Below are positions 48,306 to 60,257 of a DNA stretch of 64,000 bases, one piece after another. Below the pieces are notes generated by a model. That model was given only the letters and a program-made list of their open reading frames with translations, searched no databases and was not told the DNA's origin. The first letter of the stretch is position 1; every line of letters starts with the position of its first letter. This DNA is from Perca fluviatilis (lineage: Eukaryota; Chordata; Actinopteri; Perciformes; Percidae). The stretch is from positions 8,896,114-8,960,113 of the forward strand of contig NC_053120.1 in NCBI RefSeq assembly GCF_010015445.1, read 5' to 3'. Both the position numbers and the translations under genes were made by a program.

Positions 48306-48752
48306 CTGCATGACAGAATGCTGTTTTTGAGCTCTGCTGGCAGGTCCTTTGACCTCATGGCTTGGTTTCTGATGTGCATTATCAGCTGTGAGACCTTACA
48401 TAGATAGGTGTGTGTCTTTCCAAATTAAATCCAATCAATTGAATTTACCACAGGTGGACTTTAATCAAAGTGTAGAAACATTGCATTGGTGATCAAGAGA
48501 AATGGGAGGCACCTGAGCTACCTGAGCTACCTGAGCTAGTCAAGTATCATAACAAAGCATCTGGATACTAATTTCAATGTGATTCTTCAGTTTGTTCTTT
48601 TTAATACAATTGCAAAAATGTCTAATGTCTATGTCTGTTTTCACTTTGCCATTATGGGGTATTAAGTGTAGATTGAAGGGGGAAACTGATTTTAGCATAA
48701 GGCAGCAACACAAACAAGGTGAAGGCGTCCGAATATTTTCTGAATGCACCGT

Positions 48753-51564
48753 TTGTGAATTGGATAAAACAAATCATTAATAAGCTAGCTTGAGTCAAAG
48801 TTGAAGCATTTAGTTTTTTCACTGCAGGTTGACAGTGTTGTACTTCTAATGTGTTCTTTTTGTTGTTTTTAGGTGTCATGAGGAACCTAAGAGAACCTCA
48901 GAGGCAGCAGAAAAGTTTTGTTTTCCACTTTGGCTCTCCTTGAGCCAGTTCTGCATAAACATGATTTGAGAGCATGTCGACTGCACTGGCCTCTGCAGTG
49001 TGGATGCAGGATAGATGCATGATGGGGGACTGCTACAATGGCCAGGACTGTGGTTTCATTAGTTTTAAAATGAAACAAGTGTATCAGACTGCAAATTAAA
49101 TGGAAGCAAAGGAAACGGAATCGCACATATAAAACTGGCCTGGAAAGATGTACCGTAAAAATAATGAATACTCTGAGGTGTACTGTGTGTATGCATAGCT
49201 CTGTGTGTGCATGTGTGTTTGCGTGTGTGTCCCTTGATAATTGCTCTGAAACTACCCAGTGCAACTCAGCACCTGTTTATCTTCAGATTTAAACAGCTAC
49301 AGAAAGCAGTGAGTGGAAACAACAAGTTGCTCTCAGCTCTCATGCCAGGTATATCTTCTCTCTTCCCTTCTGGCACACTTCGCAGGCATCCACCTCCCAT
49401 CATGTTCTGGCATTCAAAGCAAGATTTCTGCAGGAAGTGGTGCCAGGCTCAGCTTCTCATTGGCCGGCCTTCGGAAGTGCTAGCAAAGAAACCATGTTAA
49501 ACTAACCGGCTCCAAAAGTCTCCACACGTTAATATATAAATTAGAGGAATGAAAGAGTGAATTATTGCTTGTGATAAATTGTATTTGACCCAAATGAATG
49601 CTTTCTGATCAGTTCCTGTACTTTTGATAGTGAATTTAGCACAGTCATGTCTCTTTCAGCTAGAAGAGCATGGTATCAATGAATATTTCCCTTATCCTGT
49701 AAGGAGTGTTTAGCTTGACACCTCTAAAACCTGTTGACTTCTGTTGCAGGTATCCAGGTTTCATCCTTTTCAGTTGGCATTTAGAGTGAGCCTTTTGTGA
49801 AGCCTAATGCCAGGCTTAGCTACTTTATTGGCTGGCCTTTGGAGATTCCAGAAACTAAACACATTTATTGGCACTGTGGTATGGCTCTCTCATAACATTA
49901 TCTGAGTAAATCACATGAACTATGATATGAGATTTTACCTGTGCCAAGGAAAAAGGTGATTACGATTATTAAATACATTACCGTTGTGAATGTAGGAAGA
50001 GGTGATTTGGAAGTCACTTGGAAGGAGGAAAATATTTCTTTTTTTGTCAAGAAAGAACATTACAGAAATAGCTGCCAAGGGCAAACAAGAATAGGAAATG
50101 GCATAATAATAATGAATATTTATCCAACCCATGTGAATAAATGACTGGAAATGCAAAACAAATGCTTGAATGAAAAGAATGGACTTGAAAAAGAAAACAA
50201 AAGCATATGTGAAGCTCTGACTGCATTTCCTGTTTTGCTTCACGAGCTCCTCAGCTCCTCAGCAGTCATTTTGGGACTGAAATATTTATTTGTTTCATAT
50301 TTTGACAGGATGGCGATCATGTTATGCCACGAACAGGTTTCTTTACATATTAATTATATCTACCAGCTGGTGCAAGAGAGGACGGCTCCAGATAGCCCAT
50401 GCAGACTCATTAATTTTTACCCACAAATCTTGCTGCAGCACAGCCTCGCATACTCATGAAAATGGAATATGGAATGTCTGTTAAGTACTGCACTCTTGCT
50501 CTTGCTTCTCTTAGTGCTATTACTGCAACTACAACAATACAATGATTTTACTGCTCTATGCTTTCCGAATAGAGAGCAGCAGATTGTTTCATCAAACAAT
50601 AATACATTACATGAATACATCTAGCAGAGGTTTTGACTAAATTGAAATTAATGTTCTTAATGTTAACAAGTCAGAAGTAAAAAGGACACTTTAGTTTGCA
50701 AAGAAAAAACACAAAGAAAAAAAAGTCAACATTTCTGTAGTTGCGATGAACTTTAGACTGACAATGAACATTTTGAGTTATGGGCATGAGATAACAGAAT
50801 CCAACATCTATGGCAGGCAGCTGGCAGGGTGTGGGCGTCACTAACCCAGTGACCATTCCTTGGACTCCATCATCTGAACTTCGACATCTGAATTTAAAAT
50901 GCAACGATATTTGCAAATATCCTTATCAATACTACTTTTTGTAATACATTCACATTTTCTATTATATAACGCTGCATGATGTAGATGTGATTATTTTCCA
51001 GCGGAACAGCGTGAACTACTTTTTCTAAGTATGTTTAATTAATAAAACTCTTTTCCTCTAGAGGGTAACTTGGCTGTTTTTCAGCTGCTGCCGCTGAAGA
51101 AACTGAGCTGGTGAAACAAACCGGCAAACACCACTTTTATATACAAGATACCATTCAGAGAAAAAAAATCTTGGGGATCATTTCAGGGCGTTTTTTTTTT
51201 TTTTTTAAACTAATTCACATATTCACAGAAGGACAGTAATTTAACATTCATCTTCCACAAATTCTGATGTTAATTATTTGTCTATATCTAAATTACATGT
51301 ACTAGCCTATAGCCTACTTTAACAGAGGCTGACTTTGTCTGATGGTTAGGGGCACCAGGACTGCATTATGTTTTCTCGACGGGAAGGGAACAATAGAAGG
51401 CACTTCACATTGTATCTACCATATGGGCATCCAAGAGGGCTCTTTGTTTGGCACTGTTTCTTTGAACATGGGGGCACATTCATTCATAAATGAACCTCAA
51501 ATTTGCATTTTAACTGGAAAATACCAGCCCTATATGGTACAAATATATATATATATTTTTTTAT
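48753..51564. other. unique non-coding sequence
   Basis: No transposon ends found. The 125-codon minus frame at 48887-49264 has no domain. Contains the candidate block at 50080-50470 and T-rich tracts near 51190. Confidence 0.45.
50080..50470. other. candidate conserved non-coding element
   Basis: Repeat-free complex sequence including TTTACATATTAATTATATCT and ATGCAGACTCATTAATTTTT. Three overlapping frames of 64-102 codons have no domain. Regulatory role inferred only from composition. Confidence 0.3.
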
Positions 51565-52097
51565 TTAAAGATACAGTGTGTAACTTCTTTAGTTGTTCAT
51601 TATCAAAATCTGTGTTGCCCGTTCACAAACTTGTCCTTTTTCATGAATATTTACCACCACCATCAATTCCAAGTATTCCTTTTGGCTTGAAATTTTACAT
51701 TTGCATTTGCATGAACTGGAGTAGATGCTCCATATTCATGAGCCATCCTGAAATATGTTAGCCGGTAAGGGACAAACAGGACATACTGCTCCGCCTTTCG
51801 CGTTTTTGCTGTCACATGATAAACTCACAGGTGCTGCTAATGCTGCTAATGGGTATCGTAGCTTGAAGAAGGAAACATGGAGGACCACACGTATTCAAAA
51901 TCCAAATTTCAGGAACAGGAGTCTTCTTCGCCCAGAAAAAGAAAAAGGATATTGAAAAGAGCAAGAGACCGGCTTTTTGAAGCATGAAGGCTACCGTAGC
52001 TGTAATATGTACTTTGAACTGCGTGGTGCCAGAGAGTTGATTGCGATATACGATCTCAACGCTAGATGGGAGAAATTCCTACACATTGGACCTTTAA
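51565..52097. mobile_element. TTAA-type MITE, 533 bp
   Basis: Left end TTAAAGATACAGTGTGTAAC and right end (rc) TTAAAGGTCCAATGTGTAGG form an imperfect inverted repeat with TTAA at each tip. Both relate to the GGACCAGTGTGTA terminus of the MITE at 19492. Non-coding. It is directly followed by a SINE and another MITE. Confidence 0.82.
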
Positions 52098-52137
52098 GGG
52101 TTTTACACTTTAAAAAAATAAATAAAAATAAATACAA

Positions 52138-52310
52138 TTTTTAGGCCTTTATTTCTGACAGGACAGCTTTAGACATGAAAGGGGAGAGAGAGGGGGAACA
52201 ACATGCAGCAAAAGGGCCGCAGGTCAGAACCAAACCCGCAGCCGCTGGGTCAAGCACTGAGCATCTGCACATGGGCGCAGGCTCCACCAGGTGAGCTACC
52301 CAGGTGCCCA
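52138..52310 (-). mobile_element. tRNA-derived SINE
   Basis: Minus-strand head starts at 52310 with GGGTAGCTCACCTGG (box A-like) and has a degenerate box B GGTTTGGTTCTGACC (52224-52238). GAAAGGGGAGAGAGAGGGGG (52180-52199) and the AGGCCTTTATTTCTGACAGG tail mark a common percomorph SINE. The family differs from the SINE at 9745/31708. Confidence 0.85.
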
Positions 52311-52333
52311 AAGAAACTTGAATCCATTTTCTT

Positions 52334-52755
52334 TTAAAGTGCTCAAATTAGGATTTTGGCTTTTTCCCTTTCCTTTATTGTGTCATATATCTTTTTTGTG
52401 CATGTTATAGGTTTACAAAGTGAAAAAGCCCAAAGTCCACCCCAAAGGGACTTACCATCTCCAACAGAAAACACTGTTCACAAACTGCTCCAAACAGCTC
52501 TATTGGAGTCCAGCCTTTACTTCAGTGACAAACATGGGTCACTTTGTAACACACGTTATAATGCTCACCTTGCTGCTAGCGAGGCACGCCCTCATACTCT
52601 GCTTCTGACTGGCTAGCAGTCCTTACATAGGTACTGCGCATGTGCGACTCCCAACAAAGATGGAACAGAAGTGAGATGCCTCACTCTGTAGCTAAAACAG
52701 AGAGCTCAACACACAGGGTGAAAAGAGGAGCTGCAGCAATGTGTAGAACAAAACA
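52334..52755. mobile_element. truncated TTAA MITE (TTAAAGTGCT family, copy 2)
   Basis: Starts TTAAAGTGCTCAAATTAGG and follows the copy at 19588-20033 closely (for example TTTATTGTGTCATATATCTT, AAACTGCTCCAAACAGCTCT). It contains CTCTGTAGCTAAAACAGAGA, absent from copy 1. It stops near 52755 without a right inverted end. Confidence 0.85.
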
Positions 52756-53583
52756 ATCCACATGAGGGGTTTCAAAATGGCTGACAAGTAAATGCGCACT
52801 TTCGTCCTGATACAAGTTTTATATTCGATCGGAAAGTGTCATTTTTTTGGATGCATGTTGTGTACGAGGCATGAGGCATATGTCGCGTACAGCTAGTAGT
52901 ACTCTAGGGGGGGTTGTCTCCACCTTATGCACAACATGCTCTCTGCCCGATACAAATGAAGCAGAAGCAGATTCACCTCCGTGCCCGAGACCGTAGTAGG
53001 ATAACAGTTTACAGACATCATGGCTGTCTCATCCATTTTCTTGTTAGTTGTTTTATCAGGATTGCAGATAGGCCTGAGTGATAGGTGGAGTATGAGCATT
53101 TTTGAATATATATTGAAGAGAGATTATCATGATTATAACGCCACATTACTGTGTACCTATTCTTAAGCTGAGCACGTCAGGCAAGATTTAAAGATTAGCC
53201 AATGTTTCCTCTGTCAATTTGAATATTTGCAGTAAAAACACAGATCATCTTAATGATTTCTGGATGTTTGAGGAGCTTCACGTGTTCTCTCACCACCCAC
53301 CACATGCTGCACTCGGCGTGACATTTTCCCTGGCCCTATCCATATCATAATGTCACAAGACAGATTTCCTAATATAAGCTAATACAAACATTAGGAAGAC
53401 ATTTTTGGCAGCATTAGGCTTTGATTGAATGCCATTTAAACCTCTGAGTGAGAGTGCTGAATCAGAGGGGTGGGACTTGGCAGTCTGGTGAAAGAGAAAT
53501 TTCCTTTGAGGAAGAGTGTTTCATTTCTACTTCTTTAGCAAGGCACAGAGCAGCAGTGGTACACAAACACTCTTGACTACACA

Positions 53584-53584
<1 letters not shown>
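52756..53584. other. unique non-coding sequence
   Basis: No feature recognised. Confidence 0.45.

Positions 53585-53650
<66 letters not shown>
53585..53650. repeat. (CA)n microsatellite
   Basis: Pure CA tract of about 33 units. Confidence 0.98.
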
Positions 53651-53652
<2 letters not shown>

Positions 53653-55599
53653 TAAAATGCATATTAACACACATATGCACACACAAATGCAGTGTTAATT
53701 GCTTTGTGTGGCCAAAAACATTGAGTTCTCAATGCCAGCTAACTGGAATTGGCTCATCATTACGGCGTATTGGTAATAATCCAGACTTCCTTCCAGTTTA
53801 CTAACATTGTTTGACAGAATGCTGGTAGTTTATTCCCATGTGGGGAGGGATTCAGATGACAAGTGTGTGCTGTTATATTTTGGTTTATTGAACAGTTTCA
53901 AAACAGAGCCTGATGTTTCTGACTGCTTCACTCGGCGCCAGACAAATATCAAATACAAAGGAGAATACAAAAGAGCGTTGACAGATGAAAATATGCAAGA
54001 AGGCAGTTTAAAGGGAATAAAACAACACATTATGCATTTACACGTAAGGTTTCAGTGTTAATTGGAGACACAGAGGAGTTTCCTGTTGATATTTATGTCT
54101 TCACAGGTGTCTGCACACATCTTTCATTTTACACTCCTACCTCCTGCCATGGGGCTCTATCAAAACAATAGAATCAGAGTGAAATGTAATTAGCACATTT
54201 CTCCTATGCTTAAGGTTTTCTCTCTGTGCTATGACTCAGGCCTGCTTCTAATCTCCTGCAAAGCTGCTTTGGATCTTGTGTATTGCAGCTGATCTTGAGC
54301 TGCTTTTGTTTGTTTTCAGAGAACTGCCAGAATGGCTTTGCCGCTTTATTTAAAGTCACATATTCTCTATCCTGTGCTTTGTATTGTGAATTATTTACTG
54401 GCAAAAGCATGGATACGGGTTTAGCACTGTTAAACAGCTCATCTATAAACATGGGACAAGAAAATATGATTCCATTTGACATGACGATGTTTCTCGACAA
54501 CACAAAAGCAAGAAATTCCACTGCAAATTTGCATGCAGTGCCTGTTGCACAAATATGAGTCCGGACAGGTTGACATTTTAAGCAGAATCTCAGTGGATCT
54601 ACAGGAAACTTCCGTAACCATTTGGACTGAAGTGAATGTGCATTTCTTCTATCTGTGTTGAGCTCAAGCTAATGACCCCAGACAGTCTGAAAATGAACAT
54701 GATTTACAATGTGCCTGTGGCAGTTTACACCCACAGCCAACTAAACTTAGTACCAAACTGGTCCCTCAGTAAGGTTTTGTGTAAAATAATTTTCTGGAAG
54801 GTTGAGCTGCATACAAACTTTGGGATTATACGTACAGTGCAGTCTGGAAGTAAACTAATTTAATCCTCCCTCAATTTCACTGTTGCGTGAGCTAAGCTGT
54901 GACAAAGTTAGCCCTACAAAGTATGTTTGTATTTCCCTTGTTTTAATCTGCCACATCATTTGCTGTATTTAACAGTATGGTGTTTTAGAGAGCAACCAGG
55001 GGAAAGTCCTGCCCATCACAAATGGAAACTGGCTGATAAATGTGATAATTGGTAAAGAGCTGGACTTTGGGGAAACTGGCTTTGTTCCCCTTTGGATCAA
55101 TAATGCACACCCGAAATTGAAACTCACTCAGCCTGAACTGGATGATATGTTTGCAATCTAATGTCAGTTGGATACAAGGTTGCATTCCAGTGGCTCAAAA
55201 GCTATATAAAAGTGAAATTGAACATGACTTGTCTCCTGCTGCTGAGCTAATCCAACTCTTTGTATGCGTGGAGGGGCTTCATGATGATCACACAGAGCAG
55301 TAACCACAGGAAATCAAATCACCACTTTATGTAGCAGGGCTATAAGTTTGGCGCCCAATTGGTGCCCATATGCTAATGTGCACTGTAAAAAACTAATACT
55401 AACAACTTCACAGGTTCAAGTGCTACTTTGAAAGTAACTTGTTGTGGTTTCAGTTCAAACCGTCCTCACCCAGAAAACATTTAAGGAGGTTGATTGTGCA
55501 AGCAGCACCCCATTATGAAATTTTTTTGTTAGGTGGCAACCTCTTGTTTGCTGTAGTAATTATTGCGAGAGCAGAAGAGGAAGTGAGGTGTGAAAGTTT
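53651..55599. other. unique non-coding, partly CNE-like
   Basis: Repeat-free. The block at 53880-54560 is complex and could be conserved non-coding DNA. Frames of 84-103 codons on both strands have no domain. Confidence 0.4.
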
Positions 55600-56061
55600 A
55601 AAGGCCTCTTTACAGTCACCGTTCCCGACCTGTCGTGCGCCAATGTGACATCAAAATGACGTAGATCTCGCTGGCGCCCCTGGATTTTAAGTGCGCAACC
55701 AGGTCGTGCACCACTGTGACAAAGTGGAAACAGGAAGCATGGACGAGTTCGAGGCCAACCGGATGCCAGGACTCGCAGAGTGACTGCAAATCTCTCTTGT
55801 AAACTTACTTGGTTAAGATGAGTGCTTTTATGGTGAATGAAAGGCTTGATCCGACGAAGTAGGTCATCGAATCGTTGTGCAGACATTCTGAAGTATTCAA
55901 AGTGCTTCTTTCTTCTCTTCGCCATTGTTGACCTTTTTCTTCTCCTTCTAGTCCGTAGAAATAGCAAAGTATACTACCCAATAGTATACAGTAAATAGTT
56001 ACGGCGCTCCCATGACTCACACTGGCACGCGACAGATCGGGAACGGCATGTATACCGGACA
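55600..56061 (-). mobile_element. PIF/Harbinger element remnant
   Basis: Inverted subterminal blocks: CACCGTTCCCGACCTGTCGT near 55617 and, inverted, GCGACAGATCGGGAACGG near 56028. They enclose a coding remnant that matches the start of a Harbinger nuclease. The outermost bases have diverged, and no 3-bp duplication is certain. Confidence 0.7.
55758..55925 (-). pseudogene. Harbinger (HARBI1-like) transposase N-terminal remnant
   Basis: Codons 15-70 of a 135-codon minus-strand frame read [20 protein letters not shown], then [12 protein letters not shown], then [17 protein letters not shown]. The FRMS..FD.LL..I.P.I and [11 protein letters not shown] pattern is the N-terminal region of PIF/Harbinger nucleases, the family of vertebrate HARBI1. 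After residue 70 the frame runs into unrelated terminal sequence. The DDE catalytic domain is deleted and only about one sixth of the usual protein remains. Family assignment is from motif recognition. Confidence 0.75.
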
Positions 56062-57137
56062 TCTAAGAGCGCTTAATTCAATGTAAAGAGGAGGTAGGTT
56101 AGGGATGGGTGGGGGATGGGTCAAACAAACACAGGACATTCACTCAGGACGTTTGTGTCCCATGTGAAAAGTCAACTGTCACTTTTAGAAATGAACCGAG
56201 TTTTATGGACCTTGGTCTGAGACGCATTGAGGTCATGTTACATCCTCAGTTTTACATGACTAATTTTAAGCCAATCCCTGATATTTTACTAAGCCTAGTT
56301 AAGGAATTTTGTTGCCTTAACTTTCGTTTCACAACGTTAACTATGTTTTTAAAAGTGTGCCTGTTACATTAAATAACAACAGTCACATGAATTTCCACCG
56401 CGGTCACGTTTTGCTCTCGCGATAATTACTACATAGTTGACGCTCTAAACAGATGGTTGCCGCTTAACAAGAAACGTAAGTATGGGTCGTTATGAGCTGC
56501 TTGGTCATATAACGGTATATAACGGCCATATATGTAGTTTTGCGAGTCTTGACCATTAACTTATTCTGTCGTTTAGGTATGAGGACACGTTGTTCACTGT
56601 GTGTTACTTAAACTATTAGGAAAAATGCTGAACTTAGATGATGGACAACTGGAAGTGCATTTCTCATTTCTACTGGAGATATAAATAAGTGGTTGTGATA
56701 ATAACAAAAGGCCAAAAAGGGAACTTCAAAAGAGCTGCATACAGAAAGATTTCATAGCTGAATGTGGTTAGTCCAAAAATCATTGTGGGTTGATGCTTGT
56801 GAAATGGAGTAACACAAATAATCTCTGGTAAGAACTGCAGGTCACTTTGACATGGTAAATATCAGACTCTTTTCACTTTTAGTTTTCATTAGTACACAAA
56901 TTAAAGGCTAAGGTAGCCTTTAATTTTTAAGGCCAGGTAACTCTATTTGGATATCAGCTTTCAAACAATTAGAAGCGCTTTACATAAGGGAAATAAATGT
57001 TACACCAATAATGAACACAAAAGAAGAGGTAAATAAAATGGAAGAAAGGAATGAGTTTTCAACAATGAAATACTTTGGGGTGCCCCATATTCTAAGGCTC
57101 AGTCCTTACCGCAGTGGCCCAGGTGGCTGCATGTTGC
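56062..57137. other. unique non-coding sequence
   Basis: Contains a short perfect hairpin at 56898-56926; nothing else recognised. Confidence 0.5.
56898..56926. repeat. perfect 13-bp hairpin
   Basis: AAATTAAAGGCTA and its complement are separated by AGG. Confidence 0.93.
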
Positions 57138-57159
57138 CCACCCCCCCCCCACCCCCCCC
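57138..57159. repeat. poly-C tract
   Basis: C-run interrupted once by A. Confidence 0.95.
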
Positions 57160-57206
57160 TTTGCTGTCTTCAGCTATCCTATCAAATAAACGCCAAAAAA
57201 ATATCT

Positions 57207-59001
57207 TTAAAGGGGTGATAGAATGCAAAACCGATTTTACCCTGTCATAGTTGAATAACGACAGTTCGGTGGGTAAATAGGACATACATAGAAGCTCAAA
57301 ATCCCATTGACACCCCTTTACTATGAAAATCTCATATTTTGAAACTGCCTCTGAAAACGGGCGAATCTCAACAAAGCTGGAAGTTGACGTCAACCTCCCA
57401 AAAACCGGAACCTTTGTCAGCCCATGGGTGTATTAAGAGAACGGTCACGCCCCAACATTTACATAGGCTACACAACTGACCTGAGATCAGGTAGTTTTCT
57501 GAATCTAGCTAGGTCACGCAGATCTCTGCTATTCCATTACAAAATTCACTTCTGAAACTTTTTTATGCGAGAAATCAACCATATAAAGCTCAAATATGGG
57601 CCGCTTTACGAAAATGGATGGCTAATTGCAAATTTTCTCCGACTGTGTGTCGGAGTTTAGTGCCGGTGTTGGTGCTGCCTGGGTTGCTACATCGCCGCCC
57701 TGACTGTGTCAGCGAGGTGGTTACGCCCGCAATCTTTTACCGCAGCCCGCAGGTTCCAGTTAATCTTATAATGGGTATGTGTGTTGAGTTATTTAAACAA
57801 ACAATCAGGGAAATAAACGCCTCTTGTCCGCGAGTCTCATTGATAGAGCCGCGGTGAGATGAGTCCATCAATGAGAGCTAGCTAGCCTCCTCCTAACTCT
57901 GACATTCACAAAAATACATTCAATTGAAATCCGAAATCGGACAAGTGTTAGCTAAGCTTTGTAAGACCTTGAGGAACCTGTAATATTCATGCCGTGACAA
58001 AATTCAAACTGTAAATATACTTTAGTTATGCGAAAGTGAGCAAGCTGCGATATTTCCCCATTGTAATGAATGGGACATATAGCAAGCAGCTGCTCGTCCT
58101 ACAAAGACGCCTTGCGTTCATAAAAATGCCTTAAAATCAAATCGGACACAACGGTTAGCTTTATAAGACATTGGGGAATGATGTTGTATAAGTGGCGTGA
58201 CGAAATTCAAACTGTAAATATAATTTAGTTATGGCAAAAGTGTAGCTAGCTAGCTGCGGTATTTCCCCATTGTAATGAATGGGACATATAGCAAGCAGCT
58301 GCTCGTCCTACAAAGACGCCTCGTGTCCGTAAAAATGCCTTAAAATCAAATCGGACACAACGGTTAGCTTTATAAGACATTGGGGAATGATGTTATATAA
58401 GTGGCGTGACAAAATTCAAACCGTAAATATATTAGAGTTATGCCGGCAGCTGGCCGCGGAGCCCCGTAGTGCAGCATCCACAAAGGGTGACTTTGCGCTG
58501 GGTATGGAGCCCAGCAGGCTGCCGCTTTCTCGTCAGGCTGTGTGGAGCTCCTAAAGTCCGACACGTCTTACCAAATTTGCAATTAGCCATACATTTTTGT
58601 AAAACGGCCCATATTTCAGCTTTATATAGTTGATTTCTCGCTTAAAAAAGTCACAGAAGTGAATTTGGTAATGAAACATTGCAGTGTCTGGAATATGAGA
58701 TTCTGTCGCTTCTCTAATGTATGTGTATTGGGGATTCGCTCAACCAATCAGCGTGCGTCTCTAATGTCTGCGTATGGCAAGTCGCTCAACCAATCAGCGC
58801 GCAGCTCATCTAAATATTCATGACCATTCCATATTTGGAAGAAAAGCTCTTGTTACAAATAGGGCCAAAACACAGGGATGCATAAGGGCCAGTAAAATAT
58901 CAACCAGGCCATTTTCAGCCCAACCAATGTTACATACCCCATTAGGAGACCATAAGGAACAGTGTGAAATACCCTATATAATCATTCTATCACCCCTTTA
59001 A
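57207..59001. mobile_element. large TTAA-type non-autonomous element, 1.8 kb
   Basis: Perfect 19-bp inverted termini TTAAAGGGGTGATAGAATG, including the TTAA target at both tips (57207-57210, 58998-59001). A second, internal inverted pair of about 100 bp (57533-57640 and 58562-58680) shares GCGAGAAATCAACCATATAA-like and GGCTAATTGCAAATTT sequence. A tandem array lies at 57910-58440. No transposase-like frame, so it depends on a piggyBac- or Kolobok-type enzyme elsewhere. Confidence 0.93.
57910..58440 (+). repeat. tandem repeat, ~206-bp unit, about 2.6 copies
   Basis: The anchor ATTTCCCCATTGTAATGAAT recurs at 58052 and 58261. The anchor GTGACAAAATTCAAACTGTA recurs at about 57995, 58198 and 58407. 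Spacings are 203-209 bases. The second and third units are closest to each other. Confidence 0.93.
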
Positions 59002-60257
59002 GAATTCAGTCCTTATTGGTGCCACCTGTGGTTACTTGGTTGTAATGGCAAGTGTATGATAATAAGGGTCCCAGAGCTCTGTATGAAGTAACACGCGGGA
59101 TAGCAAACGCACTGAATTAATAAATAATGATCCATCTTTGGGTTACTGCATGTAGACGTAAAAGAGATAGAAAGCACAGGGACAATTTGGAAGCAAACTA
59201 AAGTGGTAGGTGAAGCGTGCGAATGGTATAACAAGCTCTTACAAGTTACATACAACAAGACACTGCAGGCCTCGGGGCTATTTTCAACTCCAGTACAGAC
59301 CCAGTCAATGCACTACAGTGAAGCCTGTCATGAGTTCTCTGTGTTGGCCTGTGTGTCTCACTGAGGGGCCTTTGTTGCATGTGCCATGAGGTAGCCTCAG
59401 TGCGGCAGTCTTGAAGAGAGCTCTGAGCTCCAGGCTCACTAGATTCCCTCCCTGTTCTGAAGGCCTGACAGTCCTATTAGGAGTGAATGAGGAGGAATTT
59501 GCCTTACCTTGGCAAAAGATCTCTCATAACCCCTGACAGCTATGGCAGCTCGTCATGGCAGCTTGCTGATGAGAACTCTGCAATCCACCCCTCCACCACC
59601 TCCGCCACCGCCTCCACTGCCATCACCAGCCCTCCGCTCCTCCTCTTCAGTCCTTCATGTGGAGCACTCCCAGAATGTCTTCTTTTTTTTTTATTATGAG
59701 AACAACAAAATGGAAATATAGAATACAAGTACCTCTTTCTTGCGAGAGGAACGAGAGAACTGGATCCACCAAGGCAAAGCAAAGAGCAGCTTGAGTGACA
59801 GGAAGAAGTTGGAAAGCACACAAGGCAATTTAGAAATTTATATTCAATCTCCCCCCTTGTGGAAACCCAAACTACACTCCTGACTTCTCATTTTTCTGGC
59901 TGACACGCCATGTAGAATTGATCAATATATTCGTGTCACCTCCAGCCGAGAGGAGAGGCGAGATGGAACGACAGGTAACTCCATGCACAACAATCAGTGA
60001 AGCTTGCAGACAGTTATAGTTTACTAGTTTTATTTTCAAGTGTTGCACTTTACTAGATTGAAAGGCTTTGTAAATAAATCTCAGCCTCATACGGTGCAGT
60101 GTATATTTAGAAGCTTAAAGGAAGTTAATACAGTCATCAGTGCCAAGCCCACAGGAAGACACTGTAATAAGAGTTCTGTCAATGTTACAAACAAAAACAC
60201 CCCATGTTGCTTTTAGCATACAGGACACTTCCATGACAGCATCTTGTTGCTGACTAC
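59002..60257. other. unique non-coding sequence
   Basis: Includes a CCACC/CCGCC-rich stretch (59586-59645) and a T-tract at 59682. No gene recognised. Confidence 0.45.

Larger units (their letters stand above)
46310..48752 (-). pseudogene. dead Tc1-like transposon, transposase remnant
   Basis: A Tc1/mariner element on the minus strand. Its 5' end is near 48752 (tip with CGGTGCATTCAGAAAATATT) and its 3' end near 46310. Transposase pieces translate in order. LVRVEGMLNRAKHRD is at 47613-47569. VQSTQDLRLDRTFTLQQDNDPKLA lies at the hAT boundary to 46764 (two adjacent segments) and holds the second catalytic Asp motif (QQDNDPK). SQGLDLNPIKPL-stop-RDLK is at 46456-46406, where the catalytic Glu of the NPIE motif is Lys. 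A frameshift precedes VQS, about 700 bp between the N-terminal part and LVRVEG are missing, and the C-terminus is deleted. Three later insertions lie within it. It cannot make a transposase. Confidence 0.9.

Noticed and set aside
51342..51761. 139-codon frame
   Set aside because: It crosses the left border of a MITE at 51565 and includes an AT microsatellite translation.
52200..52310. Possible tRNA gene
   Set aside because: Box A and B are in a SINE head with a characteristic SINE body and tail.
57011..57250. Poly-proline open frame
   Set aside because: Produced by the C-tract and crosses the start of a TTAA element.
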